The position numbers and the translations under genes are program-made. A DNA stretch of 64,000 nucleotides from Variovorax paradoxus. Lineage in GTDB: Bacteria > Pseudomonadota > Gammaproteobacteria > Burkholderiales > Burkholderiaceae_C. The notes under the pieces are model-generated. The model worked only from the letters and a program-made list of their open reading frames with translations, was not told the origin of the DNA and searched no databases. The stretch lies in contig NZ_JAUSXL010000002.1 in assembly GCF_030815975.1 (NCBI RefSeq), positions 5,255,886 to 5,319,885 on the forward strand, written 5' to 3'. Shown here in pieces: positions 15,311 through 25,078 of this stretch (position 1 is its first letter; every line of letters begins with the position of its first letter).

Positions 15311-17838
15311 CGCAAGTTCTCGACGAAGCCCCTTCCAGCCCACCGCCGCGCCCCGCGGGCGAGCGCGAGGCGCTCGAGCGCGCGTGGCGCCCGCCCACCG
15401 GCTGGCGGCATCTCTCGGCGGTGAACAACACGCGCATCGGCGTGTTCTACATCGCCACGGCCATGCTCTTCTTCGTGCTGGCCGGCATCCTCGCGCTGAT
15501 GATGCGCACGCAGCTCGCGGTGCCCGACAACCGCCTGATCGATGCCGCCACCTACAACCAGCTCTTCACGATGCACGGCACCGTGATGATGTTCCTGTTC
15601 GCGGTGCCCATCGTCGAGGCCGTGGCCATCTACCTGCTGCCGAGCATGCTGGGCGCGCGCGACCTGCCCTTTCCGATGCTCTCCGCCTACGCGTTCTGGG
15701 CCTATGCCATCGGCGGCATCGCCTTCTTCTGCACGCTGTTCTTCGGCGTATCGCCGGACGGCGGCTGGTTCATGTATCCGCCGCTCAGCGGCAAGGAGTT
15801 CTCGCCCGGGCGCGGCGCCGACTGGTGGCTGCTGGGCATCGGGTTCATCGAGATCTCGGCCATTGCGGGCGCCATCGAGCTGATCGTCGGCATCCTGTTC
15901 ACGCGCGCGCCCGGCATGAGGCTGATGCGCATGCCGATCTTCGCCTGGGCCATGCTGGTCACCGCGCTGATGATCGTCATTGCGTTCCCCGCCGTGATCG
16001 CGGCCACCATGCTGCTGGAGCTGGAGCGCGCGTTCGACTGGCCCTTCTTCATTCCCGCGCGCGGCGGCGATCCGCTGCTGTGGCAGCACCTGTTCTGGTT
16101 CTTCGGCCACCCGGAGGTCTACATCATCTTCCTGCCCGCGGCCGGCATGGTGTCGATGATGGTGGCCGCGCTCGCGGGCACGCCGCTGGTGGGCCACCGC
16201 GCGGTGGTGCTGGCGCTCATCGGCGTGGGCGCGGTGAGCTTCGCGCTGTGGGTGCACCACATGTTCACCGCCGGCCTGGGCAACCTCTCGCTGCTGGTGG
16301 TGTCGGCCGCGAGCTTCATCGTCGCCCTGCCGAGCGGCGTGCAGGTGTTCGCGTGGATCGCCACCTTCTGGCGCGGCCGCGTCGTGCTCGATGCACCCAC
16401 GCTGTTCCTGCTGGGCTTTCACTTCATCTTCGTGCTGGGCGGCCTCACCGGCGTGATGGTGGCGGTGCTGCCTTTCGACTGGCAGGCGCACGACAGCTAC
16501 TTCATCGTCGCGCACCTGCACTACGTGCTGATCGGCGGCATGGTGTTTCCGGTGTTCGCGGGCTTCTACTACTGGGCGCCGGTCTTCAACGGCCACCGGC
16601 TTTCGGAGCGCTGGGGCCGCTGGGTGTTCGGGCTCATGTTCGGCGGCTTCAACCTGGCGTTCTTCCCGATGCACATCGCGGGCATGCTCGGCATGCCGCG
16701 GCGCGTGTACACCTATGCCGGCGACCTGGGCTGGAACGCGCTGAACATGCTGTCGACCCTCGGCGCCTACGCGCTGGCAGCCGGCGTGCTGCTCTTCATG
16801 GTGGATGCGGCGCGCACGCTGCGCCGGCCCCAGCAGGACCACGGCAATCCCTGGCGCGCGGGCACGCTCGAATGGCTGCCGCCGCGCGAATACGGCGTGC
16901 GCAGCATTCCGCAAGTGGATTCGCGCTATCCGCTGTGGCGGCAGCCCGCGCTGCCGCAGGAGGTCGAGGCCGGGCGCCACTGGCTGCCGGGCACGGTGTT
17001 CGGCGGCCGCGAAACGCTGGTGACCAGCCCGCGCGAGGCGCGGCCGATGCACCTGCTGCGCCTGCCGACCGACAGCTGGTGGCCGCTGGCGGCGGCGGCG
17101 GGCACCGCGGGCTTCTTCCTGCTTCTTACGGTGTCACAGACGCTGCCTGCGTTTGCCTGCGGCGTGATCGCGGTCGCATGCATCCTGCGCTGGCTGTGGG
17201 ACTCCGACCGTCCGCCGCCGTTGGCCACAGTCGATGCGGGCCATGGCGTGCAGCTGCCGGTCGGTGCGCATGGCCGGGCCTCGCATTCATGGTGGGCCAT
17301 GGTCGTGCTCATTGCGGTGGACATGACGATCTTCGTCTCGCTGCTGTACACCCACGTGCACCTGTCGATGGCCAGCGACGTGTGCCCGCCGCCTGGCGCC
17401 GCGCTGCCGCCCATGCGCTGGCCGCTGGGCGCGGCGCTGCTGCTCGCGGCCGGCTCGGCGGCCATGGCGCTGGCCACGCGCAAGCTGCATGCGGCGCATC
17501 CGCGCGGCCAGCGTTGGCTGCGCATGCTCGCAGCGCTGGCCATGGCCTGCGCTGCCGGTGCGGCCGCGCTCGACATCGGCGGCCATCAGCTCGCCGGGCT
17601 CGATCCGCGCGCGCAAGGCTGGAGCGCCTCCGTCGGCATGCTGCTGGGCTACCAGGCCTTCCACATCGCCGTGCTGCTGCTGATGGGCGGCTACCTGCTG
17701 GTGCGCTCGTGGGCGGGCCGGCTGCAGCCCGCGGCCCGTGCGACCCTCGACAACACCGGGCTGATGTGGCATTGCGTGACGGTGCAAGGGATCATCGGGG
17801 CGCTCGCGGTGCAAGGCGTGCCGCGGTTGCTGGGCTGA
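15307..17838 (+). CDS. coxA: cytochrome c oxidase subunit I fused to a subunit III-like region
   Basis: An 843-residue polytopic membrane protein. Subunit I ligands are visible: His of low-spin haem at residue 90 (TMHGTVMMF), the CuB His and cross-linked Tyr in FGHPEVYII (about 267), the CuB His pair in WVHHMFTAG (about 317) and the haem a3/a histidines in VAHLHYVLIGG (about 403). The part after about residue 560 carries further helices, a THVHLS segment and a final AFHIAVLLLMGGYLLV that resembles subunit III. Length exceeds plain subunit I (about 530) by about 300, so this is a I-III fusion. It completes the operon; no separate ctaE or assembly gene (ctaG, cox11) is present. Confidence 0.9.
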   Translation: MTQVLDEAPSSPPPRPAGEREALERAWRPPTGWRHLSAVNNTRIGVFYIATAMLFFVLAGILALMMRTQLAVPDNRLIDAATYNQLFTMHGTVMMFLFAVPIVEAVAIYLLPSMLGARDLPFPMLSAYAFWAYAIGGIAFFCTLFFGVSPDGGWFMYPPLSGKEFSPGRGADWWLLGIGFIEISAIAGAIELIVGILFTRAPGMRLMRMPIFAWAMLVTALMIVIAFPAVIAATMLLELERAFDWPFFIPARGGDPLLWQHLFWFFGHPEVYIIFLPAAGMVSMMVAALAGTPLVGHRAVVLALIGVGAVSFALWVHHMFTAGLGNLSLLVVSAASFIVALPSGVQVFAWIATFWRGRVVLDAPTLFLLGFHFIFVLGGLTGVMVAVLPFDWQAHDSYFIVAHLHYVLIGGMVFPVFAGFYYWAPVFNGHRLSERWGRWVFGLMFGGFNLAFFPMHIAGMLGMPRRVYTYAGDLGWNALNMLSTLGAYALAAGVLLFMVDAARTLRRPQQDHGNPWRAGTLEWLPPREYGVRSIPQVDSRYPLWRQPALPQEVEAGRHWLPGTVFGGRETLVTSPREARPMHLLRLPTDSWWPLAAAAGTAGFFLLLTVSQTLPAFACGVIAVACILRWLWDSDRPPPLATVDAGHGVQLPVGAHGRASHSWWAMVVLIAVDMTIFVSLLYTHVHLSMASDVCPPPGAALPPMRWPLGAALLLAAGSAAMALATRKLHAAHPRGQRWLRMLAALAMACAAGAAALDIGGHQLAGLDPRAQGWSASVGMLLGYQAFHIAVLLLMGGYLLVRSWAGRLQPAARATLDNTGLMWHCVTVQGIIGALAVQGVPRLLG

Positions 17839-17844
17839 GAATCG

Positions 17845-18705
17845 CTAGGCGGCTGATGCGGAAAGTGCCTGGGCGTTGATCATCCAGCAGGCGGCGGTGA
17901 AGCGAACTTCGCTGCCGTGCACATAAGGCTCGAACGCCGTACGCACGGTTTCGATGACCTGTGCGCGCGTGGGCTCGTCCGCCTCCTGAAGAATCAGGCC
18001 AACCGGACCGAGCCGCGTGAGATAGCCATGCAGCGCCTTCTCGGGCAATGTGCATTCCACATCGATCGGCCGGATGTCGATGCCGGCCCAGCCGCTCTCC
18101 TCCAGGATCGAAGAAATCCGATCGCAGTCCGCAAAGGAGAACTGTCCCGGCGCACCCGTCTTGCGCGCCGGCAGATTCGGCAGCAGCGGTGCGGCGGCGC
18201 GCTCGGCCGTCGTCATGAACGGGTTCTCCGCGGCGCTGCGCCATGCGATGGCCCGGAGCGCGGCGCCATCCTTCGCGGCATGCCGCAGGTTCGCGAAAGC
18301 CTGCACCGGGCTGTCGAAGAACATCACGCCGAAGCGCGAAACGATCAGGTCGAAGCTCGCCGGTTCGAAGGCCTGTCTCTGCACGTCGCCGCAGATGAAG
18401 CTTGCCGGCGCGCCCGCCCGTTCGGCACGCGCCCGGGCGGCGGCAATCATCGGCTCGGAAATATCGGCGCCGACGCAATGCCCCGCGGCGCCGAGCACCT
18501 GTGCAATGGCCAGCGTGGTGGCGCCCGTGCCGCAGCCGACGTCGAGCACCCGGCGCGCGGACGCGGCGCGCGCCTCGTCCACGAGCAGGTTCTCGAACGG
18601 CGCGAACAACCGGTCGAGCGACTCCTGCGCATCGACCCAGGCGCGGCCTGCACGGCCATTCCAGAGGGCGGCTTGCTCGTTGTCTTGCTGCTGCGCGATG
18701 TCCAT
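17845..18705 (-). CDS. class I SAM-dependent methyltransferase
   Basis: A 286-residue methyltransferase. The SAM-binding motif I is RVLDVGCGTGATTLAIA (about residues 52-68); motif II is VGADISEPM, followed by ICGDVQ and FDLIVSRFGVMFF. The C-terminal third resembles the UbiE/SmtA-type group that acts on small molecules. Substrate unknown. It is divergent from a MerR regulator with a 74-base gap that contains a soxbox-like palindrome. TTGACC (18771-18776 on the minus strand) could be the -35 of this gene with the long spacer typical of MerR-controlled promoters, so the regulator probably activates it. Confidence 0.85.
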   Translation of the reverse strand: MDIAQQQDNEQAALWNGRAGRAWVDAQESLDRLFAPFENLLVDEARAASARRVLDVGCGTGATTLAIAQVLGAAGHCVGADISEPMIAAARARAERAGAPASFICGDVQRQAFEPASFDLIVSRFGVMFFDSPVQAFANLRHAAKDGAALRAIAWRSAAENPFMTTAERAAAPLLPNLPARKTGAPGQFSFADCDRISSILEESGWAGIDIRPIDVECTLPEKALHGYLTRLGPVGLILQEADEPTRAQVIETVRTAFEPYVHGSEVRFTAACWMINAQALSASAA

Positions 18706-18753
18706 GATGGTTGGTCCTTGGCTTGCCTGAAGAGGCGGAGGCTAGACTGTGCA

Positions 18754-18773
18754 ACTTCAAGTCGACTTGAGGT
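18754..18773. promoter_or_regulatory. SoxR/MerR-type operator palindrome
   Basis: The 20-base sequence ACTTCAAGTCGACTTGAGGT is an inverted repeat with one mismatch per arm, centred between the divergent methyltransferase and merR genes, 7 bases before the regulator's ATG. It differs only slightly from the E. coli soxS soxbox (CCTCAAGTTAACTTGAGG), which is a MerR-family operator. On the methyltransferase strand it follows TTGACC directly, as in MerR-type promoters with elongated spacers. Binding by the adjacent regulator is inferred. Confidence 0.65.
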
Positions 18774-18779
18774 CAAGAG

Positions 18780-19220
18780 ATGGCGGCACAACATCTGGAC
18801 ATCGCCCAAGTGGCACAGCAATCCGGCGTCCCCGCATCGACGCTGCGGTTCTACGAGGAAAAGGGGCTCGTCGCCTCGACCGGCCGGCGCGGCCTGCGCC
18901 GCCTGTTCGATGGTGGCGTGCTGGAACGCCTGGCGCTGATCGCCGTGGGACGCGCCGCGGGCTTCTCGCTCGACGAGATCGCACGCATGTTCGCACCCGG
19001 GGGCGGGCCACGCATCGACCGGCGGATGCTCGCAGCCAAGGCGGAAGAACTCGACCGCACCATCCGCAAATTGAGCGCCATGCGCGACGGCCTGCGGCAC
19101 GCCGCGGCCTGCCCCGCGCCCAGCCACATGGAATGCCCGACCTTCCGGCGCATCGTGCGCGCAGCGGCTTCCGGAGCGATTGGCGCGCGCGAAAAGAAAG
19201 CGCCCCGGCTGCCCAGGTAG
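18780..19220 (+). CDS. MerR family transcriptional regulator
   Basis: A 146-residue regulator with the winged-helix start of the MerR family: LDIAQVAQQSGVPASTLRFYEEKGLV, then the GRRGLRRLFDGG wing and ERLALIAVGRAAGFSLDEIARMF. A dimerisation helix follows (KAEELDRTIRKLSAMRDGLRHAAACP). The end has CPAPSHMECP, two cysteines that could bind a metal or thiol reagent. SoxR's CxxCxC...C iron-sulfur motif is absent, so despite the soxbox-like operator it is not SoxR. It is divergent from the methyltransferase and probably controls both genes. Inducer unknown. Confidence 0.87.
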   Translation: MAAQHLDIAQVAQQSGVPASTLRFYEEKGLVASTGRRGLRRLFDGGVLERLALIAVGRAAGFSLDEIARMFAPGGGPRIDRRMLAAKAEELDRTIRKLSAMRDGLRHAAACPAPSHMECPTFRRIVRAAASGAIGAREKKAPRLPR

Positions 19221-19375
19221 GCACCGCCTCATGCGGCGCCCGGGTGCCAGACAGCCTCCTACAACACGACGGTCTCTCGGCCGATGCGGCGGAAATTTTC
19301 CAGGTCGAAAGTTGCACTCCTGGGCACTGCAATCTATGCCGTCATCCCCCAGAGATGCCGGCCGGAGACTATTCC

Positions 19376-19714
19376 ATGGTGAGCGCCAATCCAGTCATTT
19401 CGTCGGAACGTGTCGAGGGGACATCCGTCTACAACACGTCGGGAGACAAGCTAGGCAGCATCGATGAACTCATGATCGACAAGATCTCGGGCCAGGTCCG
19501 CTATGCGGTGCTGGAGTTCGGCGGGTTCCTGGGCATGGGCACGGACCGCTATCCGCTCCCCTGGTCCATGCTGAAGTACGACACCTCGCAGGACGGCTAT
19601 GTGGTGCCGTTGACCAAGGCGCAGATCGAGGGCGCGCCGAAGTATGCGAGCGACCGGGTGCCCGAATACGACGATGCGTACAGCGGGACGGTGGACAAGT
19701 ACTACGGGCTCTAG
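19376..19714 (+). CDS. PRC-barrel domain protein
   Basis: A 112-residue protein dominated by one PRC-barrel: VISSERVEGTSVYNTSGDKLGSI, DLMIDK-like ELMIDKISGQVRYAVLEFGGFLG, and YPLPWSMLKYD. Stand-alone PRC-barrel proteins are frequent stress-induced genes in proteobacteria; the molecular role is unclear. The start at 19376 has CGGAG 8 bases upstream; an ATG at 19355 is possible. TCCTAC lies 114 bases upstream (19257-19262). The 155-base gap to the MerR gene contains only this motif. It is convergent with the small membrane protein at 19764-19883. Confidence 0.85.
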   Translation: MVSANPVISSERVEGTSVYNTSGDKLGSIDELMIDKISGQVRYAVLEFGGFLGMGTDRYPLPWSMLKYDTSQDGYVVPLTKAQIEGAPKYASDRVPEYDDAYSGTVDKYYGL

Positions 19715-19740
19715 GAGCCCACGGCCGCAGGCCCCGGACA

Positions 19741-19758
19741 CGGCGGCCGCGGCCGCCG
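19741..19758. terminator. perfect GC palindrome between convergent genes, possible terminator
   Basis: CGGCGGCCGCGGCCGCCG is an 18-base perfect palindrome, 26 bases past the PRC-barrel stop and just before the end of the small membrane protein gene on the other strand. A hairpin here could end transcription from both sides. No T-run follows, so it would not be a classic intrinsic terminator. Confidence 0.35.
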
Positions 19759-19763
19759 GACGA

Positions 19764-19883
19764 TCATTCGCCGAACCAGAACACGAGCCAGGAGGACAAG
19801 GCAGTCAATGTGGTCAACAGGAGCAACGCATCCATCTGGCGCAGCCAACCACGGCGATACAGTTGGCCCAGGCTGAACAGCAT
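19764..19883 (-). CDS. small single-helix membrane protein, 39 residues
   Basis: A 39-residue open frame. It begins MLFSLGQLYRRGWLRQM, then has one hydrophobic segment, DALLLLTTLTALSSWLVFWF, and ends GE. The ATG at 19883 is preceded by GAGGAG with a 7-base spacing, among the best ribosome sites in the region, which is the main reason to call it. The basic residues before the helix predict an inside N-terminus. It lies 98 bases downstream of the treY end on the same strand, so it could be the last cistron of the trehalose/glycogen operon. Function unknown. Confidence 0.55.
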   Translation of the reverse strand: MLFSLGQLYRRGWLRQMDALLLLTTLTALSSWLVFWFGE

Positions 19884-19981
19884 TTCGGTCTCCTCGCAGG
19901 GTTGGCCCCTTTCCTGCAGTGTTGCTCCGGCGACTGTTTTCCGTCAACTACGGGGATAGTTCAAACAATTGCGCTTCCAGA

Positions 19982-22900
19982 TCAACGTGCGTCTCCGGCT
20001 TGGCGGACGGGATTCGCGGGTTTCAAGGCCGCCCAGGGCATGAGGCAGAAGGCCTCCTCGAGCCGCACGGCGTTGCCGTCGACCACCAGCGCATTCCCCG
20101 TCAGCAAGTTCTCCCACCCCTTGCCTGCGGGCGCCTCGGGCAGCACCACCTTCGTCCCCCGCCAGGCGGCCGCGGCCGGAAGCATCGGCGCGGCGCCTTC
20201 CAGCCCGCTGCGTGCCATCCCGGCAAACAGCCGCCCCGCCATCACCACCAGCGTGCGCCCTTCGTGCCTGCGCGCAAAGGCCACCACATGCCGCGCCAAC
20301 GGCCCTTCGACCGCCAGCCCTTCATAGCTGCCTTCGCGGAAAAGCTCCGCGTGCTCGCGCCGCATCGACAGCAGCCGCCAGATGAACCAGAGCTTCGCGC
20401 GGCCGTCGTGCGGCGCCTCGGCAAGTGCCTGCACGCGCGCTGCCTGGTCAGGCTCATCCGCCATCGCCCGGAGTTCTTCGAGCCGCCGGCTGCGCAGGTC
20501 ATAGTCCACCGGCCGCCGATTGTCAGGATCGACCAGGCTCAGGTCGACCAGCTCGCTGCCCTGATAGAGATCGGGTACGCCGGGCGAGCCGTACTTCAGC
20601 AGCGTGAGCGTCAGGCCGTTCCAGGCGCCGAACCACGACAGGCGATCGGCCAGGCGCTGGATGTTCGCAAGGCATCCGTCCTTCGACAGGTCCGAAAGAA
20701 TCCGCTGCACCATGCCTTCGAGCGCCGCTTCGTACGGCGCATCGGGCTGGGTCCACCGCGTGTGGAGCTTGGCTTCGCGCGCGGCCTTCTGCATGTACTG
20801 CCACACGCGCGCGGCGTAGGCCGGCGCGCCGGCGGCATCGAGCCCGCCGAGGGGCAAGGTGCCGAGCAGGGTCTGGTAGAGCAGGTATTCGTCGGCACGT
20901 GAAGGCGCCGCGCCCGCCGGCTCGCCGCCGCGGCAGAGCGCATGCCAGCGCGCGAGCGCATCGCGCCACTCGCCGGGCATTTCGGAGAGCACGTCGATGC
21001 GGTTGCGCACCTCTTCCGATCGCTTGTTGTCGTGCGTGGAGGTCGCGAGCATGGTGTGTGGCCAGTGCAGGGCGCGGTCGGCACTGAGCAGGTGGAACTC
21101 GGGCACGTCGAACCCGAAATGGTCGGGCTCGCCACCCACCTCGTTGAGCGAACTGAGCGGAAAGTAGCGATAGAACGAGGTGTCCTCCACGCCCTTGGCC
21201 GCGACCGGCGCGCTGAACTGCTGGAAGCGCATGGCGAACCGGCGCACGCGCTCGGCCAGGCCCGCCGGTGAATGCGCGGCCGCGGTCTCGCCGCGCAGCG
21301 AGCGGCGCACGAAGGCGAAGACGGAGCGGTCGGCATCGACGCTCTGGCGCTCGGCCGCCTCGGTGGCGGCGTCGATGAAATGCGCGTCCTGCGCGGAAGG
21401 CGCATCGACGATGTAGGTGCGGTAGACCGGCATGCAGGCCGCCACTTCCGCGAGCGCGCGGCGCAGCGCGTTGAGCGTGTAGTCGCGCGTGCCGCGGTCG
21501 GCCCGCGCGATCCTGAGCAGCTCGCTGGAGAGCACGTTCAGTTCCGACGACAGCGCATTGCGCATGACCTCGCGCTTGCCCGAGCGGGCCACGGATTCGA
21601 AGTCCTGCGTTTCGCCGGTGAAGCCATGCCAGGCCTGCCGCAAGGCCTCGGCCGCGGCGGTGTCCACCAGCACGCCGTTGGCCACGTTGGCAAAGCGATA
21701 GCCGGTGGTGCCGTGCACATGCCATTCGATCGGCACCTCTTCTTCGGCAGCGGCGATCTTCTCGGCGACGACGTACAGCGGGCGCGGCGGCCGGCCGTCG
21801 GGGCCGTTGCTGGCGGGCAGCACGATGCCCGCCCGGCGCGCATAGCCTTCCTGCAGCTGCCGGAAGTAGCGTGCGGGGTCGTACAGGCCATCGGGATGGT
21901 CGATGCGCAAGCCATCCACCGTGCCAGCCGCGGCAAGGTCGAGTGCGAAGGACTGCGTGGCCTCGAACACCTCGTCGCGCTCCATGCGCACGGCCGCCAG
22001 GTCGTTGATGTCGAAGAAGCGCCGGTAGTTGATCTCGTCGGCCGCCACGCGCCAATACGCGAGGCGGTAGGCCTGCATGTCGATGAGCCGGTGCAGCTGG
22101 TCGCGCGCCTCGTCGGAGGCCAGGTTGAATTCGGCCACCGCTGCCAGCACCGCACGCGCCAGCGACGGATGCGCCTGCGCCAGGTGCGCGAGGCGGGCCT
22201 TGAACAGTTCCGTGTCGCGCACGCGTTCCGTGCACTCCGAAGGCGTTTGCGCGCGGCGCCCGGGCAAATGGCCGAAGGCCGTCGAGAGGCTCGCGAGTTG
22301 CGCCGCAAGCGCGGGCTCCTTCAGATGCTGCAGCGCCAGCGCAAGAACCACGGGGTAGCTCTCGGGCGCCAGCGGAAACCGGTGGTCGAAATAGCGCAGC
22401 GCAAAGCTGCCCTGCGCCGCTTCGAAGTGCAGCGCCAGTTCCCCGCTGGCGAGCACCTCGCCGTAGTGCCCGCCGAGCACCGGCAGCAGCACCTTGCCGG
22501 CCAGCTCCTTGTTGAGCGGCTGCCAGTCGATGTCGAAGTGGTGCGCGAACAGCGAGGCCGGGCCGTTCTCCAGCACGTCCATCCACCATGCGTTGTCGGC
22601 GCCGAGCACGCCCATGTGGTTGGGCACCATGTCGAGCAGCTGTCCCAGCCCGTGCGCCTGCAGCGCCGCGACGAAGCGCGCAAAGCCTTCGGCGCCGCCG
22701 AGCTCGGGGTTGATCTCGGCATGGGCCACCACGTCGTAGCCGTGCGTGCTGCCCGCGCGGGCGCGCTGGATCGGCGAGCAATACACATGGCTCACGCCGA
22801 GCTGCGCGAGGTAGGGCAGCACGCGGATGGCGTCGTCGAAGCCGAAGCCCTTGTGGAACTGCAGCCTGTAGGTGGCACGTGGCACGCGCGCCTGCAGCAG

Positions 22901-25078
22901 CGGCGGCGCGGCGTCCGCGCCCGGGCCGCGGCGCGGGCGCGCGGTGCGCAGGTGTTGCGTGAGCCCCAGCATGGCCTCGCTCGCCGCCAGCTCCTGCACC
23001 GTCGGCGCCAGCTTGCGCCGCCAGTTGGGATGCGTGTCGGTGGTGCCGGGCATGTTGGCCTGCTCCACCTCGCCAGCCACATCCTCGAGCTGGAACACCA
23101 TCAGCGCCGACGGGGCCGCGGCAAGAAACGCGTGGATCGCCTGCATGATCCGCGGCGACGGCGTTGCGAGCGACAGCGCCTGCGCCGCCTCGTCCGGCGA
23201 CAGAAGCCCGGTCTCCCGCACCGCCAGCATCAGCCGAATGCGCTCCTGCGCGCGGCCCAGCAGCTGCGCATCGAACAGCCGCGGATCGGGAAAGAGCCCG
23301 AGCGCCAGCCGCAGCCGAAGGTCGTGGCCCGACCACCAGCCCGCGAGCGTGGCGAGATCGTGCGTGCTGATGGCGACCAGCGCGGCCGGCGGATAGGCCG
23401 CGGGGGGCGTGAACCCGCCGTCCTGCTGCTTCTCGAAGTAGAGCAACCGGTAGGAGAGCACGTCGGCACGCGCGAGGGCTTCGCGCATGGCGTCTTCCAC
23501 CGTGCCCAGGTCCTCGCCCACGACCATGCAGCGATGGCGATGGCTTTCGACCGCCACGATGGCCAGCATTTCGTCCACCGGATAGCGCACGTACGCGCCA
23601 TCGTGCGGCGAACGGCCCGGCGGAATCCAAAACAGGCGCATCAGGCCCATCACATGGTCGATGCGCAGCGCGCCCGCATGCCGCATGTTGGCGCGCAGCA
23701 TCTGCACGAAGGGCTGGTAGTGATGCGTGCGCAGGTGGTCCGGACGCAGCGGCGGCAGGCCCCAGTTCTGCCCGGCCGGGTTGAACTCGTCGGGCGGCGC
23801 GCCAATGCTGGCGCCGACCGCAAAGCAATGCCGCGCGGTCCAGGCGTCGGAGCCGCCCCGGTCCGCCGAGACGGCCAGGTCCAGGTAGAGGCCGATGCCC
23901 ATGCCCAGCGCGGTGCAGCGCTCGCCAGCGCGCGCGAGTTGGTGCTCGGCCACCCATTGCAGGTACTGGTGGTACTGCAGGCGTTCCGCATGCTGCACCG
24001 CGAAGGCCCGCACCTCGGGCGAATCCACCTGTCGATAGGCTTCGGGCCATGCGAGCCAGCCCCAGCACTGCGGGTCGGCGGCGGCGAAGTGGGCTTGCAG
24101 GGTTTCGAAGAGCGCGTGCTGGCGCAACGGCTCACCATGCGCCGAGACAAAGGCCAGGAAGGCCTCGCCTCTTGCATCCGGCGCGCCGGCCGGCGAAAGA
24201 TGTCGCGCGCGGAAGTGCTCGAACAGCAGCTCCAGCACCTCGAACTTGGCGGCGGCCACGCCGGCATGGTCGACCAGCGGCGCGGCCCGCAGCGCCGCCA
24301 GCCGCCCCTGGAACTCGGGCGATTCCACGTGCCGGCGCGCGGCCTCGCAGGCGGCGAAATCGTCCACCGCCTCGACATCGATGTACAGCACGTTGATCCA
24401 TTGCCGCGACGACGGGCTGTAGGGGCTGGCGCGCGGCGGATCGGTCGGGAACAGCGCATGCAGCGGGTTCAGCCCGATCACGTCGGCGCCCTGTCCGGCC
24501 ATGCGGTCGATCAGCGCCTCGAGGTCGCCGAAATCGCCCATGCCCCAGTTGCGCGGCGAGCGCAGCGCGTACAGCTGGAGCGCCGGCCCCCAGACGCGGC
24601 CGCCACCCTGCACGGCGGGCGGCCGGTAGCAGCGGCCGGGCGAAGCGATGAGCATGGTCTCGCCGGCCAGGCCGTCGATCTGCAGCCAGTGATAGCCGGG
24701 CGCGAGCGGCTCTGCCAGCTGCAGCGTGCAGCTGCCATGCGGCCACGGCTGCGCATCGGCTTCTCCATGGCGCGAACGCCCTTCCTCGTCGCGCAGCCGC
24801 CATCGAAGGCGGCCCGGGACCTGCGGCAGCTGCAGCGACCAGTGCGGCGCGTGCGCCTCCACCACCAGCACCGGCGGCATGGCGGGCGCGGACGAAGAAC
24901 CGGCCTCCTCGCCGATCGCGCCACCCGCCTGCACGCCGAACTCGGCCAGCAGCGCGGCCAGGTTCCCGGGCGTTGCATGGCGAAGCGTTCCGAAGGCGTC
25001 GTGGTAGGTCGCGGAAATGCCGCAGCGCCGGCACAGGCGCTCCAGCGCATCGTCGGTCCATTGCCCTGGTTCAGCCAC
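19982..25078 (-). CDS. malQ-treY: fused 4-alpha-glucanotransferase / maltooligosyl trehalose synthase
   Basis: A 1698-residue fusion of two GH-clan enzymes. Residues 1 to about 725 are amylomaltase (MalQ): [13 protein letters not shown], nucleophile Asp in [11 protein letters not shown], acid Glu in VVGEDLGTV, and [12 protein letters not shown]. From about 734 ([17 protein letters not shown]) the chain is maltooligosyl trehalose synthase (TreY): Asp in [14 protein letters not shown], Glu in VVAEKIAA, and STHDNKRSE. MalQ rearranges short maltodextrins; TreY converts the reducing-end linkage to trehalose, which TreZ then releases. The start is a GTG at 25078 with GGAGGA upstream, overlapping the treZ stop by 8 bases; the frame is open further upstream only as antisense noise. 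In Pseudomonas these are separate neighbouring genes, which makes a fusion plausible. Confidence 0.9.
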   Translation of the reverse strand: MAEPGQWTDDALERLCRRCGISATYHDAFGTLRHATPGNLAALLAEFGVQAGGAIGEEAGSSSAPAMPPVLVVEAHAPHWSLQLPQVPGRLRWRLRDEEGRSRHGEADAQPWPHGSCTLQLAEPLAPGYHWLQIDGLAGETMLIASPGRCYRPPAVQGGGRVWGPALQLYALRSPRNWGMGDFGDLEALIDRMAGQGADVIGLNPLHALFPTDPPRASPYSPSSRQWINVLYIDVEAVDDFAACEAARRHVESPEFQGRLAALRAAPLVDHAGVAAAKFEVLELLFEHFRARHLSPAGAPDARGEAFLAFVSAHGEPLRQHALFETLQAHFAAADPQCWGWLAWPEAYRQVDSPEVRAFAVQHAERLQYHQYLQWVAEHQLARAGERCTALGMGIGLYLDLAVSADRGGSDAWTARHCFAVGASIGAPPDEFNPAGQNWGLPPLRPDHLRTHHYQPFVQMLRANMRHAGALRIDHVMGLMRLFWIPPGRSPHDGAYVRYPVDEMLAIVAVESHRHRCMVVGEDLGTVEDAMREALARADVLSYRLLYFEKQQDGGFTPPAAYPPAALVAISTHDLATLAGWWSGHDLRLRLALGLFPDPRLFDAQLLGRAQERIRLMLAVRETGLLSPDEAAQALSLATPSPRIMQAIHAFLAAAPSALMVFQLEDVAGEVEQANMPGTTDTHPNWRRKLAPTVQELAASEAMLGLTQHLRTARPRRGPGADAAPPLLQARVPRATYRLQFHKGFGFDDAIRVLPYLAQLGVSHVYCSPIQRARAGSTHGYDVVAHAEINPELGGAEGFARFVAALQAHGLGQLLDMVPNHMGVLGADNAWWMDVLENGPASLFAHHFDIDWQPLNKELAGKVLLPVLGGHYGEVLASGELALHFEAAQGSFALRYFDHRFPLAPESYPVVLALALQHLKEPALAAQLASLSTAFGHLPGRRAQTPSECTERVRDTELFKARLAHLAQAHPSLARAVLAAVAEFNLASDEARDQLHRLIDMQAYRLAYWRVAADEINYRRFFDINDLAAVRMERDEVFEATQSFALDLAAAGTVDGLRIDHPDGLYDPARYFRQLQEGYARRAGIVLPASNGPDGRPPRPLYVVAEKIAAAEEEVPIEWHVHGTTGYRFANVANGVLVDTAAAEALRQAWHGFTGETQDFESVARSGKREVMRNALSSELNVLSSELLRIARADRGTRDYTLNALRRALAEVAACMPVYRTYIVDAPSAQDAHFIDAATEAAERQSVDADRSVFAFVRRSLRGETAAAHSPAGLAERVRRFAMRFQQFSAPVAAKGVEDTSFYRYFPLSSLNEVGGEPDHFGFDVPEFHLLSADRALHWPHTMLATSTHDNKRSEEVRNRIDVLSEMPGEWRDALARWHALCRGGEPAGAAPSRADEYLLYQTLLGTLPLGGLDAAGAPAYAARVWQYMQKAAREAKLHTRWTQPDAPYEAALEGMVQRILSDLSKDGCLANIQRLADRLSWFGAWNGLTLTLLKYGSPGVPDLYQGSELVDLSLVDPDNRRPVDYDLRSRRLEELRAMADEPDQAARVQALAEAPHDGRAKLWFIWRLLSMRREHAELFREGSYEGLAVEGPLARHVVAFARRHEGRTLVVMAGRLFAGMARSGLEGAAPMLPAAAAWRGTKVVLPEAPAGKGWENLLTGNALVVDGNAVRLEEAFCLMPWAALKPANPVRQAGDAR

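Noticed and set aside
18780..19220. Calling the MerR regulator SoxR because of the soxbox-like operator
   Set aside because: The four-cysteine iron-sulfur motif of SoxR is missing; only two cysteines in CPAPSHMECP are present.
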